Below, piece by piece: positions 10,041-19,154 of a stretch of DNA of 64,000 nucleotides (the first letter of the stretch is position 1; every line of letters starts with the position of its first letter). Both the position numbers and the translations under genes were made by a program. Under the pieces are notes generated by a model, which saw nothing but the letters and a program-made list of their open reading frames with translations, had not been told where the DNA came from and did no database searches. Source of the stretch: a bacterium. GTDB taxonomy: Bacteria; Zhuqueibacterota; Zhuqueibacteria; Residuimicrobiales; Krinioviventaceae. The DNA is taken from contig JAKQIY010000013.1 of NCBI GenBank assembly GCA_029561455.1, positions 62,001 to 126,000 of the forward strand. The letters run 5' to 3'.

Positions 10041-10066
10041 AAGCCGTTTTATTTACAAAACGGCTT
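10041..10066 (-). terminator. Intrinsic terminator of clpP-like gene
   Basis: Perfect 10-bp stem AAGCCGTTTT (10041-10050) / AAAACGGCTT (10057-10066) with a 6-base loop, followed on the minus strand by TTTTTAATTT. It sits 18 bases past the clpP stop. Confidence 0.88.
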
Positions 10067-10084
10067 GGTTATTTCAATTCTGAT

Positions 10085-10666
10085 TTACTTTATATCCCCT
10101 ATGCGGGTAATAATTTTACCGGCTAATCCGTAATCAATTGCTTCTTTAGCAGTCATCCAAAAATTTCTGTCGGTATCTTCTTCAATCTTTTCCAAAGGTT
10201 GGCCGATTCGTTCCGCCAGGATTTTATTTAACCGATCGCGCATTTTAATGATTTCATGGGCTTCAATGCGTATATCCGTAGCCTGTCCGCCGACGCCGCC
10301 GCTGGGTTGGTGAAGCAGAAACCGTGTATTTGGCAGGCACAAACGTTGTTTTACCGGTGGAGCCGAATAGATCAGCGCTCCGGCGCTTGCAACCCAGCCG
10401 GTGCCGATTATATATACCATCGGTTCAAGGAAACGTATCATGTCATAAATAGTATCGCCAGATTCAACATGACCACCCTGAGAATTGATATAAATTTTGA
10501 TCTTCTCATCCGATTCATTTGCTAATATGAGCAGCTTTTCGGTAACTTCCTGTGCTATCTTTTGATTGATCTCCCCAAAGATCATGATCGTTCTTGATTC
10601 CAATAATTTATTGGAAATTAATGATTTAAATATTGGGTCACTTTTAAAATCATTATCCTTTTGCAT
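10085..10666 (-). CDS. clpP: ATP-dependent Clp protease proteolytic subunit, ClpP-like, Asn in place of triad Asp
   Basis: 193 residues from ATG 10666. AAAGGA lies 7 bases upstream; the TTG two codons earlier overlaps the spacer. It forms the serine-protease barrel that degrades proteins fed by Clp ATPases. Catalytic Ser94 is in GWVASAGAL and His119 in FLLHQPSGG, both in the family spacing. Aligning the block after QPLEKIEED with E. coli ClpP (same length, ending in EA--YGL) puts Asn168 (in DRNFW) where the catalytic Asp should be. An Asn at this place is known in some ClpP1-type paralogues, such as in Listeria. It has its own terminator and no clpX neighbour, so it may be a second, partner-dependent ClpP. 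Confidence 0.9.
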   Translation of the reverse strand: MQKDNDFKSDPIFKSLISNKLLESRTIMIFGEINQKIAQEVTEKLLILANESDEKIKIYINSQGGHVESGDTIYDMIRFLEPMVYIIGTGWVASAGALIYSAPPVKQRLCLPNTRFLLHQPSGGVGGQATDIRIEAHEIIKMRDRLNKILAERIGQPLEKIEEDTDRNFWMTAKEAIDYGLAGKIITRIGDIK

Positions 10667-10870
10667 TAACAAATCCTTTCTTTATCTATCTGAAAATAAT
10701 ATTTACTGCTGTTGTATTGCCGGTCTGAACTGATTTTACATGTTAAACTACAAAATTATTCAATAAATTTCAATGTTTTTCATGTCTGGACTATTAAGTT
10801 TATTGATTGCATAAATACCGTTACATGTTAAAAAATCGAAAGGATATTAAAGTTTTGTTAATTCCACAAA

Positions 10871-10898
10871 AAAGCCCGGAATATTTATTCCGGGCTTT
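10871..10898 (-). terminator. Intrinsic terminator of DoxX-fusion gene
   Basis: A 13-bp perfect palindromic stem (AAAGCCCGGAATA at 10871-10883, complement at 10886-10898) followed on the minus strand by six T. It lies 24 bases past the stop of the gene ending at 10922. Confidence 0.9.
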
Positions 10899-10921
10899 AT
10901 GCAATCAGAAATTTCCCTGGA

Positions 10922-12475
10922 TCAAGAATACCATGGCCGCTGCCGGTTCTGAATATTTGCCAGTGCGTCAAGGGCTATATTGACATCATCAACAATCTGA
11001 AAGTCATACATACCCACGCATACAAAATCAGCGCCATTATTAAAGGCATATTGAAATCCTTCAGCCGGCAGAATCGCCCCGGCTGCCAGGGTTTTAAAGG
11101 CTATCCAAGGTTCCGGCAGATTGTTCATGTAGGCAATGGTTTCTTCGGGATTAACACACCAGATATTATCAAACTGATTTTCCTTGTTAGCGGACCAGTA
11201 ATTCGTATGATGAAGGGTTTTTACCCAAAAATCCGGTTTAAGGCCATTATCAACACACGCTTTGACAGTTTCCAATTGATGTGCACCGATACCTGCCGGC
11301 AGTCCATTTTGTCTGGTAAGTTCCAGGGCTTTAGCTATGATATCCAGCTTGCCTTCCAGAACCAGTTGGTCGGCAATACCACCCTGAACATAACAGGCAT
11401 GGGCGCCGCCATCAACAGATATTTTAACTCCTTCAATCGCATCACCTTTGTAACCACAGTCGGAAATAAACTGGATTTTACCTTTTTCCTGCCGCCAATA
11501 TTTATTTATTACCCGGCAAAGCTGGGGATTGGTAAGAATTGTATTAATACCGCATTGCTCTGCAATATGAAATGTATCAAATACTTTCTGATCGGTATGG
11601 TAAGATTGAACCAGTTTGGAAACATAGATCAAATCCCTGGCATGGGCCCAGCCGCCAATGAGATTCCCACCTAAAAAAAGGCGGCTGATTTTCAGGTTGC
11701 CAATTTGCCCGTATGGTAATTGTCCTTTCAAGTCTTTTAGTGAAGAGAATTGTAAGGTTTTAAGGGTAGCGCTTGTTTGAGCGTCTATAGACGCATCCCC
11801 CTGCATGGAGAGCAAATTTTTTTCTTCATAGCTTTCCCAACCGCGTTTTTTAAACCAGGCGAAAATAAAACCGCCTAAAACCGGCAGCATAACCAGGTTT
11901 TTTAACAGTTCACGGCGCGCCACCAGGCTAGCACCGGTAGAGGCCAATTCATCTTGAGGTTGTTTGACATCGGCAGCAACCGTTTTTCTCTTATAGCGAA
12001 GCGCTGCCAGGTAACGATCAAGGCTTATTACAGGTGCAGGAAATACCGCCAACACTAATAGAGCGATCATTTCAACAAAGTTTTTATCAATAACCAGGTA
12101 ATTGCCCTCTGTTGCTAAACCATTACCCAATCCTGCCAGTGGAGGATTGGCAATATAATATAAAACTAATAAAAGAATACCGGCTATGCTGGCAAGACGT
12201 GTGAACATTCCAAATACCAAACCCAAACCTATTAAAATCAGTCCCCAAATATTCATCAAATCGACAATTTTCAACACATCAGGATTGGCTGCAATCCAGT
12301 GGAATTTATCGGCAAACAGCCATTTCGCTTCACTCAGAAATGCGGCTGAAGTCCATCCCGGTGATGTTAATTTTACTATTCCTTCATAAAGGAAGTGCCA
12401 ACCGATAACAATCCGTAAAACAACCAGGACAAAGGATTGCAGGGTCGACAGATAAGCGCTTTTTTTGGCAGACAT
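10922..12475 (-). CDS. DoxX membrane domain fused to Tat-like segment and aldo/keto-reductase-like domain
   Basis: 517 residues in three parts. Residues 1-165 are a DoxX-type four-helix membrane domain (LRIVIGWHFLYEGIVKL, IWGLILIGLGLVFGMFTRLA, LVLAVFPAPVISLDRY). At about 187-210 there is an ARRELLK motif followed by a hydrophobic helix, which looks like a Tat signal now placed inside the chain. The rest resembles an aldo/keto-reductase-type TIM barrel (NLKISRLFLGGNLIGGW, HIAEQCGINTILTNPQL, GLPAGIGAHQLETVKACV, GADFVCVGMYDFQI). DoxX proteins act with quinones or redox partners in the membrane, so the fusion suggests an exported oxidoreductase-like domain tied to the quinone pool. Substrate unknown. 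Confidence 0.78.
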   Translation of the reverse strand: MSAKKSAYLSTLQSFVLVVLRIVIGWHFLYEGIVKLTSPGWTSAAFLSEAKWLFADKFHWIAANPDVLKIVDLMNIWGLILIGLGLVFGMFTRLASIAGILLLVLYYIANPPLAGLGNGLATEGNYLVIDKNFVEMIALLVLAVFPAPVISLDRYLAALRYKRKTVAADVKQPQDELASTGASLVARRELLKNLVMLPVLGGFIFAWFKKRGWESYEEKNLLSMQGDASIDAQTSATLKTLQFSSLKDLKGQLPYGQIGNLKISRLFLGGNLIGGWAHARDLIYVSKLVQSYHTDQKVFDTFHIAEQCGINTILTNPQLCRVINKYWRQEKGKIQFISDCGYKGDAIEGVKISVDGGAHACYVQGGIADQLVLEGKLDIIAKALELTRQNGLPAGIGAHQLETVKACVDNGLKPDFWVKTLHHTNYWSANKENQFDNIWCVNPEETIAYMNNLPEPWIAFKTLAAGAILPAEGFQYAFNNGADFVCVGMYDFQIVDDVNIALDALANIQNRQRPWYS

Positions 12476-12678
12476 GTTGTACTCCGCAGGATAGTGACAG
12501 GTTTTGCAGATAAATTATTTTCCGAACACCGGTTAAATTAAAATAATTAAATATGAATATCAATAAAAATAAATTAATCAAAATTAACTGGCTGGATCAA
12601 AATGTCGGTGTAGAACAGATTGTTGAGTATTTGATTTGTGAAAAAGGTTATGAAAGTTATCGGGCCGGACCCTAATTA

Positions 12679-15405
12679 TTACTCTGATACAAGGGACAGA
12701 TGAACTTTATTAGCCAGTTCCTGCAGCGAATATGGCTTTTCAATATACTTAAAATTCGGCGGGATCAATCCATTATGAAGTATATGATTGTGAGTATAAC
12801 CGGATGCAAAGAGAAATTTAACATTAACCCCGTTTTTTTTCGCTTGCTCAGCGAGTTCAATGCCACCCATTTGCGGCATAATTAAATCGGTTAATACCAG
12901 GTCAATTTGCTGGTTGGTTGTCTGCAATATTTGCAATGCTTCGAGTCCATTGTTTGCCGACATTGTATCATAACCCAGGGTTTCAAGCGCTGAAAGCACA
13001 AATTGTCTTACCTGAAAATCATCTTCAACCACAAGTATTCTCTCGTTACCCTGAATGAGTATATTCTTTTCCATTTTATCATTTACAGCTATGGTTTCGC
13101 TAGTCACGGGCCAGTAGATTTTAAAAGTGGAACCTTTACCTGTTTCGCTGTAAACATTAATACTCGCCTTGTTTTGTTTGACTATGCCATAAATCGTCGC
13201 CAGCCCCAGGCCTGTGCCTTCGCCAACCGGTTTGGTAGTGAAAAACGGGTCAAAGATTTTTTCCCTGGTGACTTCATCCATACCAATTCCTGTATCGCTG
13301 ACAATAATAACAATGTGGGAAATTTCATCGCTGGAATAATCTTTTGTGTTATAGTATTCACTGAAAAAGACATTTACAGTTTCAATAGTTATAATCTTTT
13401 CTAACGCAGCACCGCCGGGCTTGATGTTTATAGCATCACGGGCATTAACGACCAGATTAATTAGGATTTGTTCGATTTGACTGGGATCTGCCTTGATAGG
13501 GCGTATATTCTCGGATAAATCCAGTGAAATAGTGATATCTTCGCTGATAAGATGGCAAAGCATTTTATGCAGATCGCGGATAAGCTGATTAATATCAATG
13601 ATCTGCGGCTTGATGATCTGTTTCCGGCTGAAAGCTAACAATTGTTTGGTCAGATTACTGCCCTTTTTCCCGGCATTGAGTATCCCATTCATAATTTTAT
13701 GGTATGGATCATTTTCATCCATGTTCATAATTGATATTTCCGCATACCCCATTATCGCAGTCAGGATATTGTTAAAATCGTGAGCAATACCTCCGGCAAG
13801 ATTTCCCACTGCTTCCAGTTTTTGCGCTTGTCGTAACCGTTCTTCAAGGTGTTTGCGTTCGGTAATATCATGGAATATAATCAAAACATCTGCATTTTCA
13901 GCATGAGGATTTTCCTGCAAGGTAGCTGTAACCTCTAAAAATCGACTTTCTGTTTCATTATATTTTGTCTTTAATTCAAAATTAATCCGCTCGCCTTCAC
14001 GCAGGGTAACCAGGTTGTTGTGTAATATTGTCACCTGGTCCGACTCGATAAAACTATGAATCTTTTTCCCAATCAGGTTTTGTTCTTTCTCACCAAAAAT
14101 AATTGCGGCTTCCGGATTGGCAAATTTCATTGAATAATCATACGATAACAGGCATACTCCTTTGCCAAGATTTTCCATCAGGGTTCGGTATTTTTGTTCA
14201 CTCTGTTTAAGGGTTTCTTCGGCCTGTTTCCTTTCATGAATTTCTGCTTTGGCTTGTTCAAATAATTGTGAATTTTTAATGGCAATAGCTGCCTGGCTGG
14301 CAAATTGTAATGCCAGTAATATATCTTTGGTACTGAATTTTTTCCTGGTGCGGTTATCCACCCGAATATTAAGTACACCGAGTATTTCTTTGCGCCATTT
14401 GATGGGAACACATAAAATTTGTGATGCCGGTATGATTACACTTTTTGACAAAAGTGTGTTTTTATGATTATTATCTATTACTATCGGCTCACCAGTCAGC
14501 ATAACTCGCCCGGCTACTCCCAATCCGGGTTTTAATTTTGTGCCAATCGGTTCAATGTTACTACCCACAGATACTACCCATTCCAGAATATTTTCATTAC
14601 TACGGTATAAATATATTCCCCCGGCGTCACCTTTTAACAGGTCTATAGAGCTTTGCGTCACCTGGGTTAATACTTCCCCAAGACTTTTGAGTTCGGTAAT
14701 CCCGCGCATCAGTAAACTCAATTTACTGAGTTGTTCCGCCTGCTGACGGCTGTTATTTTCGGTGATTTCCAGCTTTTTCAGGCGTTTTTCCAGTTCTTCT
14801 TGGTTTTCCTGTAATTCTTTACCTAACTCCCGTTCATGCTCCAGTAAATAGCGCATTGCCTGGTTCGAGAACCAGTTTATTATAATGATCAGGCTGATAC
14901 AGAGCGAAAGAATGATAATATTAAAATAATAGAGACCGGCAGGAACAGTATGTTCAAATATTCCCTTTACATCAACATAAACCCTCAGAGCATAGGAAAA
15001 AATACTCGCAATGCCTATTATTATTGCACAATTGGTACCGCACAATAAACCTGCTGCCAATGTAATGATACCGTAAATGATAGTAGAGATAAACTGATTC
15101 GTAAAAAATAAACCACCGATTGCCAATGACAGAAATACTGCCATGATTGTAATATAATTAGCTATTTTATAATGACCATGTAAATGAAACTGGTATGCGC
15201 CAAGATAAACTGGCAAGGTTATAAGTAAAAAGTAACTGGCAAAATGGGGGAAATGGTTAAATATCGCCATTAAATATGTAATCAGACATACCAGTGATAT
15301 TGCAATTATCACTATCAAAATAATACGTTTTGATATAAAATGAGGTGATGTAAAATTTTTTTCTTTGAATATGAGTGAATGGAAATATCGTTTGATTTTT
15401 TGCAT
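12679..15405 (-). CDS. Hybrid sensor histidine kinase (membrane, GAF, PAS, kinase, receiver)
   Basis: 908 residues. About six membrane helices (35-185) are followed by a coiled coil (190-230), a GAF domain (about 235-385; [19 protein letters not shown]), and a PAS domain (about 400-520). Next comes a HisKA domain with the phosphorylated His in [11 protein letters not shown], then an HATPase ([32 protein letters not shown]). A C-terminal receiver has its Asp in LVLTDLIMP, plus the ASGY and EKPY switch residues. The layout is that of a phosphorelay starter or a self-contained chemotaxis-like hybrid kinase. No output regulator is next to it. No ribosome binding site is obvious before ATG 15405. 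Confidence 0.93.
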   Translation of the reverse strand: MQKIKRYFHSLIFKEKNFTSPHFISKRIILIVIIAISLVCLITYLMAIFNHFPHFASYFLLITLPVYLGAYQFHLHGHYKIANYITIMAVFLSLAIGGLFFTNQFISTIIYGIITLAAGLLCGTNCAIIIGIASIFSYALRVYVDVKGIFEHTVPAGLYYFNIIILSLCISLIIIINWFSNQAMRYLLEHERELGKELQENQEELEKRLKKLEITENNSRQQAEQLSKLSLLMRGITELKSLGEVLTQVTQSSIDLLKGDAGGIYLYRSNENILEWVVSVGSNIEPIGTKLKPGLGVAGRVMLTGEPIVIDNNHKNTLLSKSVIIPASQILCVPIKWRKEILGVLNIRVDNRTRKKFSTKDILLALQFASQAAIAIKNSQLFEQAKAEIHERKQAEETLKQSEQKYRTLMENLGKGVCLLSYDYSMKFANPEAAIIFGEKEQNLIGKKIHSFIESDQVTILHNNLVTLREGERINFELKTKYNETESRFLEVTATLQENPHAENADVLIIFHDITERKHLEERLRQAQKLEAVGNLAGGIAHDFNNILTAIMGYAEISIMNMDENDPYHKIMNGILNAGKKGSNLTKQLLAFSRKQIIKPQIIDINQLIRDLHKMLCHLISEDITISLDLSENIRPIKADPSQIEQILINLVVNARDAINIKPGGAALEKIITIETVNVFFSEYYNTKDYSSDEISHIVIIVSDTGIGMDEVTREKIFDPFFTTKPVGEGTGLGLATIYGIVKQNKASINVYSETGKGSTFKIYWPVTSETIAVNDKMEKNILIQGNERILVVEDDFQVRQFVLSALETLGYDTMSANNGLEALQILQTTNQQIDLVLTDLIMPQMGGIELAEQAKKNGVNVKFLFASGYTHNHILHNGLIPPNFKYIEKPYSLQELANKVHLSLVSE

Positions 15406-15737
15406 GGATCGACTTTTAGTTAATGAAAATAATTGTAATTTCTCGGCATGACATTCACTACATAAAATGCGGTTGATTTTTACACTACAAAAAACATACC
15501 ATTAACAGCATATTTTTCATTTTTTTCATTTTACTTGGTTTTTTTTGCGATTTTTTTAAAGTATTATATCAGCCTAATTTGAATTTTGCTGTATAATTCG
15601 GCATTTTGTCTTTTAGGAAGGCGATAAATGTGGGAAAAATGCAGAGTGTCGTAATTTACTTTATTGAATAGTTAGCCGTTCTTCGTAATAACTTGCTTTA
15701 AAACAAACTACTATGGTTTGTTCTGGTGTAAGTTATT
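15406..15737 (-). other. Intergenic region with nested inverted repeats at its left... gene-end side (15687-15737)
   Basis: About 330 bases without a gene. Near the end of the serine hydrolase gene two arms nest symmetrically: AATAACTT (15687-15694) with AAGTTATT (15730-15737), and inside them AACAAAC (15702-15708) with GTTTGTT (15716-15722), separated by 7-base loops on both sides. It may form a terminator-like structure for the hydrolase gene, but it has no T run. The rest is AT-rich leader for the hybrid kinase. Confidence 0.35.
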
Positions 15738-16971
15738 GATTTACTGAGATTAAACTCATGTATAAATCAAAAAATTCCGGTACGCAGATATCCGCAAATG
15801 GCGTTTCGCAGTTGAATAAAAAGGCTATCCCCAGGTGATTAACCGGGTCGACGGCAATTTCCGTTCTGAAACCTTGCACGCTGCCGCCATGGTAAACAAG
15901 ACGAACGCCATTATAATCAAAAATCCGCCAGCCGAGAGCATAACTTGTATCTCCCAAAAGCGGCCATTTGCCGAAATAACGGGTAGCTTTTTCAGTTGGT
16001 ATCTGTATTTGGGTTACCTGTTGCAGTACCGACCGGGAAATAATTTCTGGCCGGTAGCCCAAAATTACCTTAATCCATACCGCCATATCGTTAATACTGG
16101 CGTTAATACCTGCAGCCGGAGCAATATGATAATAGCTGGTTTTTACTTCAACCGGAATCTGAACTGAATTGATCTCGATATGTGGAGAGGCATGATCAGG
16201 TCTATTAATAAAATCCCGATAACCGATGGTAGCGTCTTTCAAGCCAAGTGGTGCAAATAACAGCGAATTGACCAGGGCTTTATAACTGGTATCGGTAACG
16301 GCAGCAAGTATGTCCCCCATAATGCTAAATACTACATTTTGATAATTATATTGCTGTCCGGGCGGGGCAACAGGAGGGACTTTACATAAACTACCGAGCA
16401 ACTCTGTATATGACATATTTTCTTCCAGTAATTCCGTGCCGGCATACGAAGGTAACCCTGATGTATGGCTGAGGATATGGCGCAGCGTCGGTTCACTGTA
16501 TTGACTATTCGTCACTAATTTAAATCCCGGCAGAAAATCGCTGATCGGCTCATCCCAGTCCAGTAATTGTTTTTCGACCAGCAAACCGGTCAATATAGCT
16601 GTAAACCCTTTTGACAGGGAGGCAAGCCGGAACAAGGTGTGTTCGGTAACCGGTTCATTGTAATGTAAATCACGCACCCCGAAACACTTTTTGTACACCA
16701 GGGCATCCTGGCTGACCAGGACACAGGCCGCACCGGGAATGTTATATTCCTTTATTCTTGTCTGCAACAGTGAATCATATTTTGCCGCTATCGGGTATAT
16801 ATAAAACGGATCATCCGGGAGGATGACAGCAAAAGCAGACGAAAAATTAAGTAAGAAAAATATTATGGAAAAAAAGGCTACGGTTTGATAATAATAGTTA
16901 TCAGCCTTTTTGCAGAGCGCCAAGAAATTAAAAACCATGAACTGTTTTGTCGGAGTTTTTTGATAGGTCAT
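15733..16971 (-). CDS. Beta-lactamase-type serine hydrolase (class C / esterase family)
   Basis: 412 residues, exported or membrane-anchored by a hydrophobic segment at about 31-50. The three motifs of the penicillin-binding/AmpC-like hydrolase family are visible: SLSK (nucleophile Ser and Lys) within LFRLASLSKGFTAI, a Tyr-x-Asn in YNYQN, and HGG in LVYHGGSVQGF. The family includes D-aminopeptidases, esterases and peptidoglycan-related enzymes, so the substrate cannot be assigned. GGAAG precedes ATG 16971. It stands alone, divergent from putP. Confidence 0.9.
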   Translation of the reverse strand: MTYQKTPTKQFMVFNFLALCKKADNYYYQTVAFFSIIFFLLNFSSAFAVILPDDPFYIYPIAAKYDSLLQTRIKEYNIPGAACVLVSQDALVYKKCFGVRDLHYNEPVTEHTLFRLASLSKGFTAILTGLLVEKQLLDWDEPISDFLPGFKLVTNSQYSEPTLRHILSHTSGLPSYAGTELLEENMSYTELLGSLCKVPPVAPPGQQYNYQNVVFSIMGDILAAVTDTSYKALVNSLLFAPLGLKDATIGYRDFINRPDHASPHIEINSVQIPVEVKTSYYHIAPAAGINASINDMAVWIKVILGYRPEIISRSVLQQVTQIQIPTEKATRYFGKWPLLGDTSYALGWRIFDYNGVRLVYHGGSVQGFRTEIAVDPVNHLGIAFLFNCETPFADICVPEFFDLYMSLISVNQ

Positions 16972-17100
16972 TTTTAACTTCCATTTATATCGCCGGAGTC
17001 AAGTTAGTCTGTTTTGAAAGATGATTATTACCGGCAGATTTTTGACAAGAATATAATAGATTATTTATTGTAAATAAAGATATATCTTTTTCGTATCACG

Positions 17101-17122
17101 TATTGACAAAGGTCCGTCAATA
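17101..17122 (+). promoter_or_regulatory. Inverted repeat with embedded -35-like box upstream of putP
   Basis: TATTGAC (17101-17107) and GTCAATA (17116-17122) form a perfect 7-8-7 dyad 110 bases before putP. The left arm carries TTGACA (17103-17108), and TAATTA/AATTAT follows at about 16-17 bases. A regulator on the dyad would cover the promoter. Prediction only. Confidence 0.4.
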
Positions 17123-17231
17123 TGTAATTATATGCATAATTGCAAATTGAACTTTCAGGCATTATTTAGCTTGATATTTTCTATTATTTACTGTAATATA
17201 ACATAATGTTGTGAGATTTTAACCTGTAAAT

Positions 17232-18746
17232 ATGCAAAGCATAAGGATAGCTCTTGTGACAGCAGAAAACCAGGGAATTCTTGTTACCTTTTTTATCTAC
17301 CTTGCCGGTATGTTGTTTATCGGCTGGTTTTATTACAGCCGCACCAAAAATATAGCCGATTATGTTTTAGGCGGGCGAAGACTTAATACCTGGGTCACTT
17401 CGCTCAGCGCCCAGGCATCGGATATGAGCGGCTGGTTATTGCTCGGTTTGCCCGGTTTTGCTTATTTATATGGTTCACAGGCGTGCTGGATGGCCGGGGG
17501 ACTGGCGTTGGGCACGTACCTGAACTGGAAATTCATTGCCAAACGCCTGCGCAAATATACGGAAACTGCCGCTAATTCTATAACGTTGCCTACATTTCTC
17601 GAAAACCGATTTCGTATGCGTACACCGTGGATCAGGCTTATCCCAGCTTTTTTTATCCTGGTATTTTTTCTGATCTATACTGCTTCCGGTTTTGTCGCCG
17701 GCGCCAAATTATTCCAAACAGTATTTGGATTGTCTTACCTTTTTGCATTACTAATCAGTATATTTGTCATTATCAGTTATACATTCCTGGGCGGTTTTAT
17801 GGCAGTATGCTGGACGGATTTTATCCAGGGTTCCATCATGTTCATATCGGTACTGGTACTGCCAATCCTCGCCATGCATGCCATTCAGCAGCAGGGGGGG
17901 AGCATCAGCGCGCTCAGCAGTGAATTGCCGGGCTATTTTAATCCCTTTACAACTCCGGCAGGTGAAAGCCTGTCGATTATAACAATCATCTCACTCCTGG
18001 CCTGGGGTTTGGGATATTTCGGGCAACCGCATATCCTGGCGCGGTTTATGGCTATACGTCATCATAGACAAATTCCAATTGCCCGACGTATTGCGATGGT
18101 TTGGGTCAGTTTATCGCTGACCGGTGCGGTATTAATTGGTATAAGTGGACGGGCTTATCTGCCTTTGCTATTAAATTCTACGACATCGGAAACAATTTTT
18201 ATGCACCTGGTAAATGCGCTCACCCATACCTATTTGGCCGGCTTTCTGTTGTCGGCGGTTTTAGCAGCGATTATGAGCACGGCGGACTCGCAGCTTTTGG
18301 TCGCATCATCGGCAGTGACTGAGGATATTTATCGGCTGTTATTCCATAAAAATGCCGACGAACGTGAACTTGTCTGGATCAGCCGTATTGCCGTGTTGGC
18401 TATTGCTGCCCTGGCTTTTCTTATCGCGCTTGACCCGGAATCCAGTGTTTTAGACCTGGTTTCGTATGCCTGGGCAGGATTCGGCGCTTCGTTTGGCCCG
18501 GTCGTTTTATTTTCCCTGTTTTGGAAGCGAATGACCGGCAGGGGAGCGCTTGCCGGCCTGGCGGCCGGAGGTATTACTGTATTGATTTGGAAACACCTGC
18601 ATGGCGGCTGGTTTGATGTTTATGAAATTGTGCCGGGATTTATTTTATCAAGCGCAACTTTAGTGATTACCAGTCTGCTGGATCGACCGCCGTCTGCCGT
18701 AATGATAATGGAATATGATAAAGTAACAAGCCATGAAGAGGACTAG
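17232..18746 (+). CDS. putP: Sodium/solute symporter, PutP-like (proline)
   Basis: 504 residues with about 13 membrane helices of the SSS family, which imports small solutes with Na+. The PutP signature is clear: ADYVLGGRRLNTWVTSLSAQ, ASDMSGWLLLGLPG, the FLGGF-A-CWTDFIQG segment, AWGLGYFGQPHILARFMA, and AAIMSTADSQLLVASSA, which carries Na+-site serines. The length matches PutP (about 500). L-proline is the likely substrate, but close relatives carry other solutes. No proline dehydrogenase gene is nearby. An inverted repeat covers its likely promoter. Confidence 0.9.
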   Translation: MQSIRIALVTAENQGILVTFFIYLAGMLFIGWFYYSRTKNIADYVLGGRRLNTWVTSLSAQASDMSGWLLLGLPGFAYLYGSQACWMAGGLALGTYLNWKFIAKRLRKYTETAANSITLPTFLENRFRMRTPWIRLIPAFFILVFFLIYTASGFVAGAKLFQTVFGLSYLFALLISIFVIISYTFLGGFMAVCWTDFIQGSIMFISVLVLPILAMHAIQQQGGSISALSSELPGYFNPFTTPAGESLSIITIISLLAWGLGYFGQPHILARFMAIRHHRQIPIARRIAMVWVSLSLTGAVLIGISGRAYLPLLLNSTTSETIFMHLVNALTHTYLAGFLLSAVLAAIMSTADSQLLVASSAVTEDIYRLLFHKNADERELVWISRIAVLAIAALAFLIALDPESSVLDLVSYAWAGFGASFGPVVLFSLFWKRMTGRGALAGLAAGGITVLIWKHLHGGWFDVYEIVPGFILSSATLVITSLLDRPPSAVMIMEYDKVTSHEED

Positions 18747-18811
18747 TCTTTTTCATGTATTTGCCTGCCATGCTCCCTCTGCGTCTGTACTTTTGCTAAC
18801 TCGTACAAGAC

Positions 18812-18827
18812 TGGTAAACGCCTTGCT
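18812..18827 (+). promoter_or_regulatory. Sigma-54-type (-24/-12) promoter candidate
   Basis: TGGTAAACGCCTTGCT has GG and GC separated by exactly 10 bases and matches the TGGCAC-N5-TTGC consensus except for two bases of the -24 box. It lies 41 bases before the ATG of the cupin gene, so a start site near 18838 leaves room for the ribosome binding site GGAG at 18856-18859. Confidence 0.5.
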
Positions 18828-18868
18828 TTAAACTTGAAAAATCATTAATAATATTGGAGAACACAGGT

Positions 18869-19144
18869 ATGAACGGCATTTCAATTAACCATAACCCCGA
18901 AGAGCAGCTTCTTACCGAAATGGGAGTGCGAAGTTGGCCGATCTGGGAAAAGGAAAAATCCGAATTCCCCTGGAAATACGATAGCGAAGAAGTGTGTTAC
19001 CTTTTGGAAGGCCTGGTAACCGTTACCCCTCAGGGCGGTGAACCGGTATCTATCCGGGCCGGAGATCTGGTTACATTTCCGCAGGGCATGGCCTGTAAAT
19101 GGAAAATTCATGTTGCTGTGAAAAAACACTATATGTTCAAATAG
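18869..19144 (+). CDS. Small cupin-domain protein
   Basis: 91 residues from ATG 18869, preceded by GGAG. An in-frame TTG at 18854 overlaps that site and is unlikely. It is a single cupin barrel: EEVCYLLEGLVTVTP, the GEPVSIRAGDLVTFP-type strand and PQGMACKW match the cupin_3 group (EutQ/ureidoglycine aminohydrolase-like, often called DUF861). The metal-binding His are largely replaced (EV-Y in the first motif), so catalysis is doubtful. The cellular role is unknown. It has its own sigma-54-like promoter and lies convergent to the Cys-cluster kinase with a 10-base gap. Confidence 0.82.
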   Translation: MNGISINHNPEEQLLTEMGVRSWPIWEKEKSEFPWKYDSEEVCYLLEGLVTVTPQGGEPVSIRAGDLVTFPQGMACKWKIHVAVKKHYMFK

Positions 19145-19154
19145 CGTCGGCCGG

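Noticed and set aside
11051-11674. A 207-codon + strand frame inside the DoxX-fusion gene
   Set aside because: It is the complement of a well-supported gene with clear family motifs; no homology-like motifs in the frame.
12553-12675. A 40-codon + strand frame (MNINKNKL...) between two minus-strand genes
   Set aside because: It has no ribosome binding site, starts in an AT-rich stretch and shows no family pattern.
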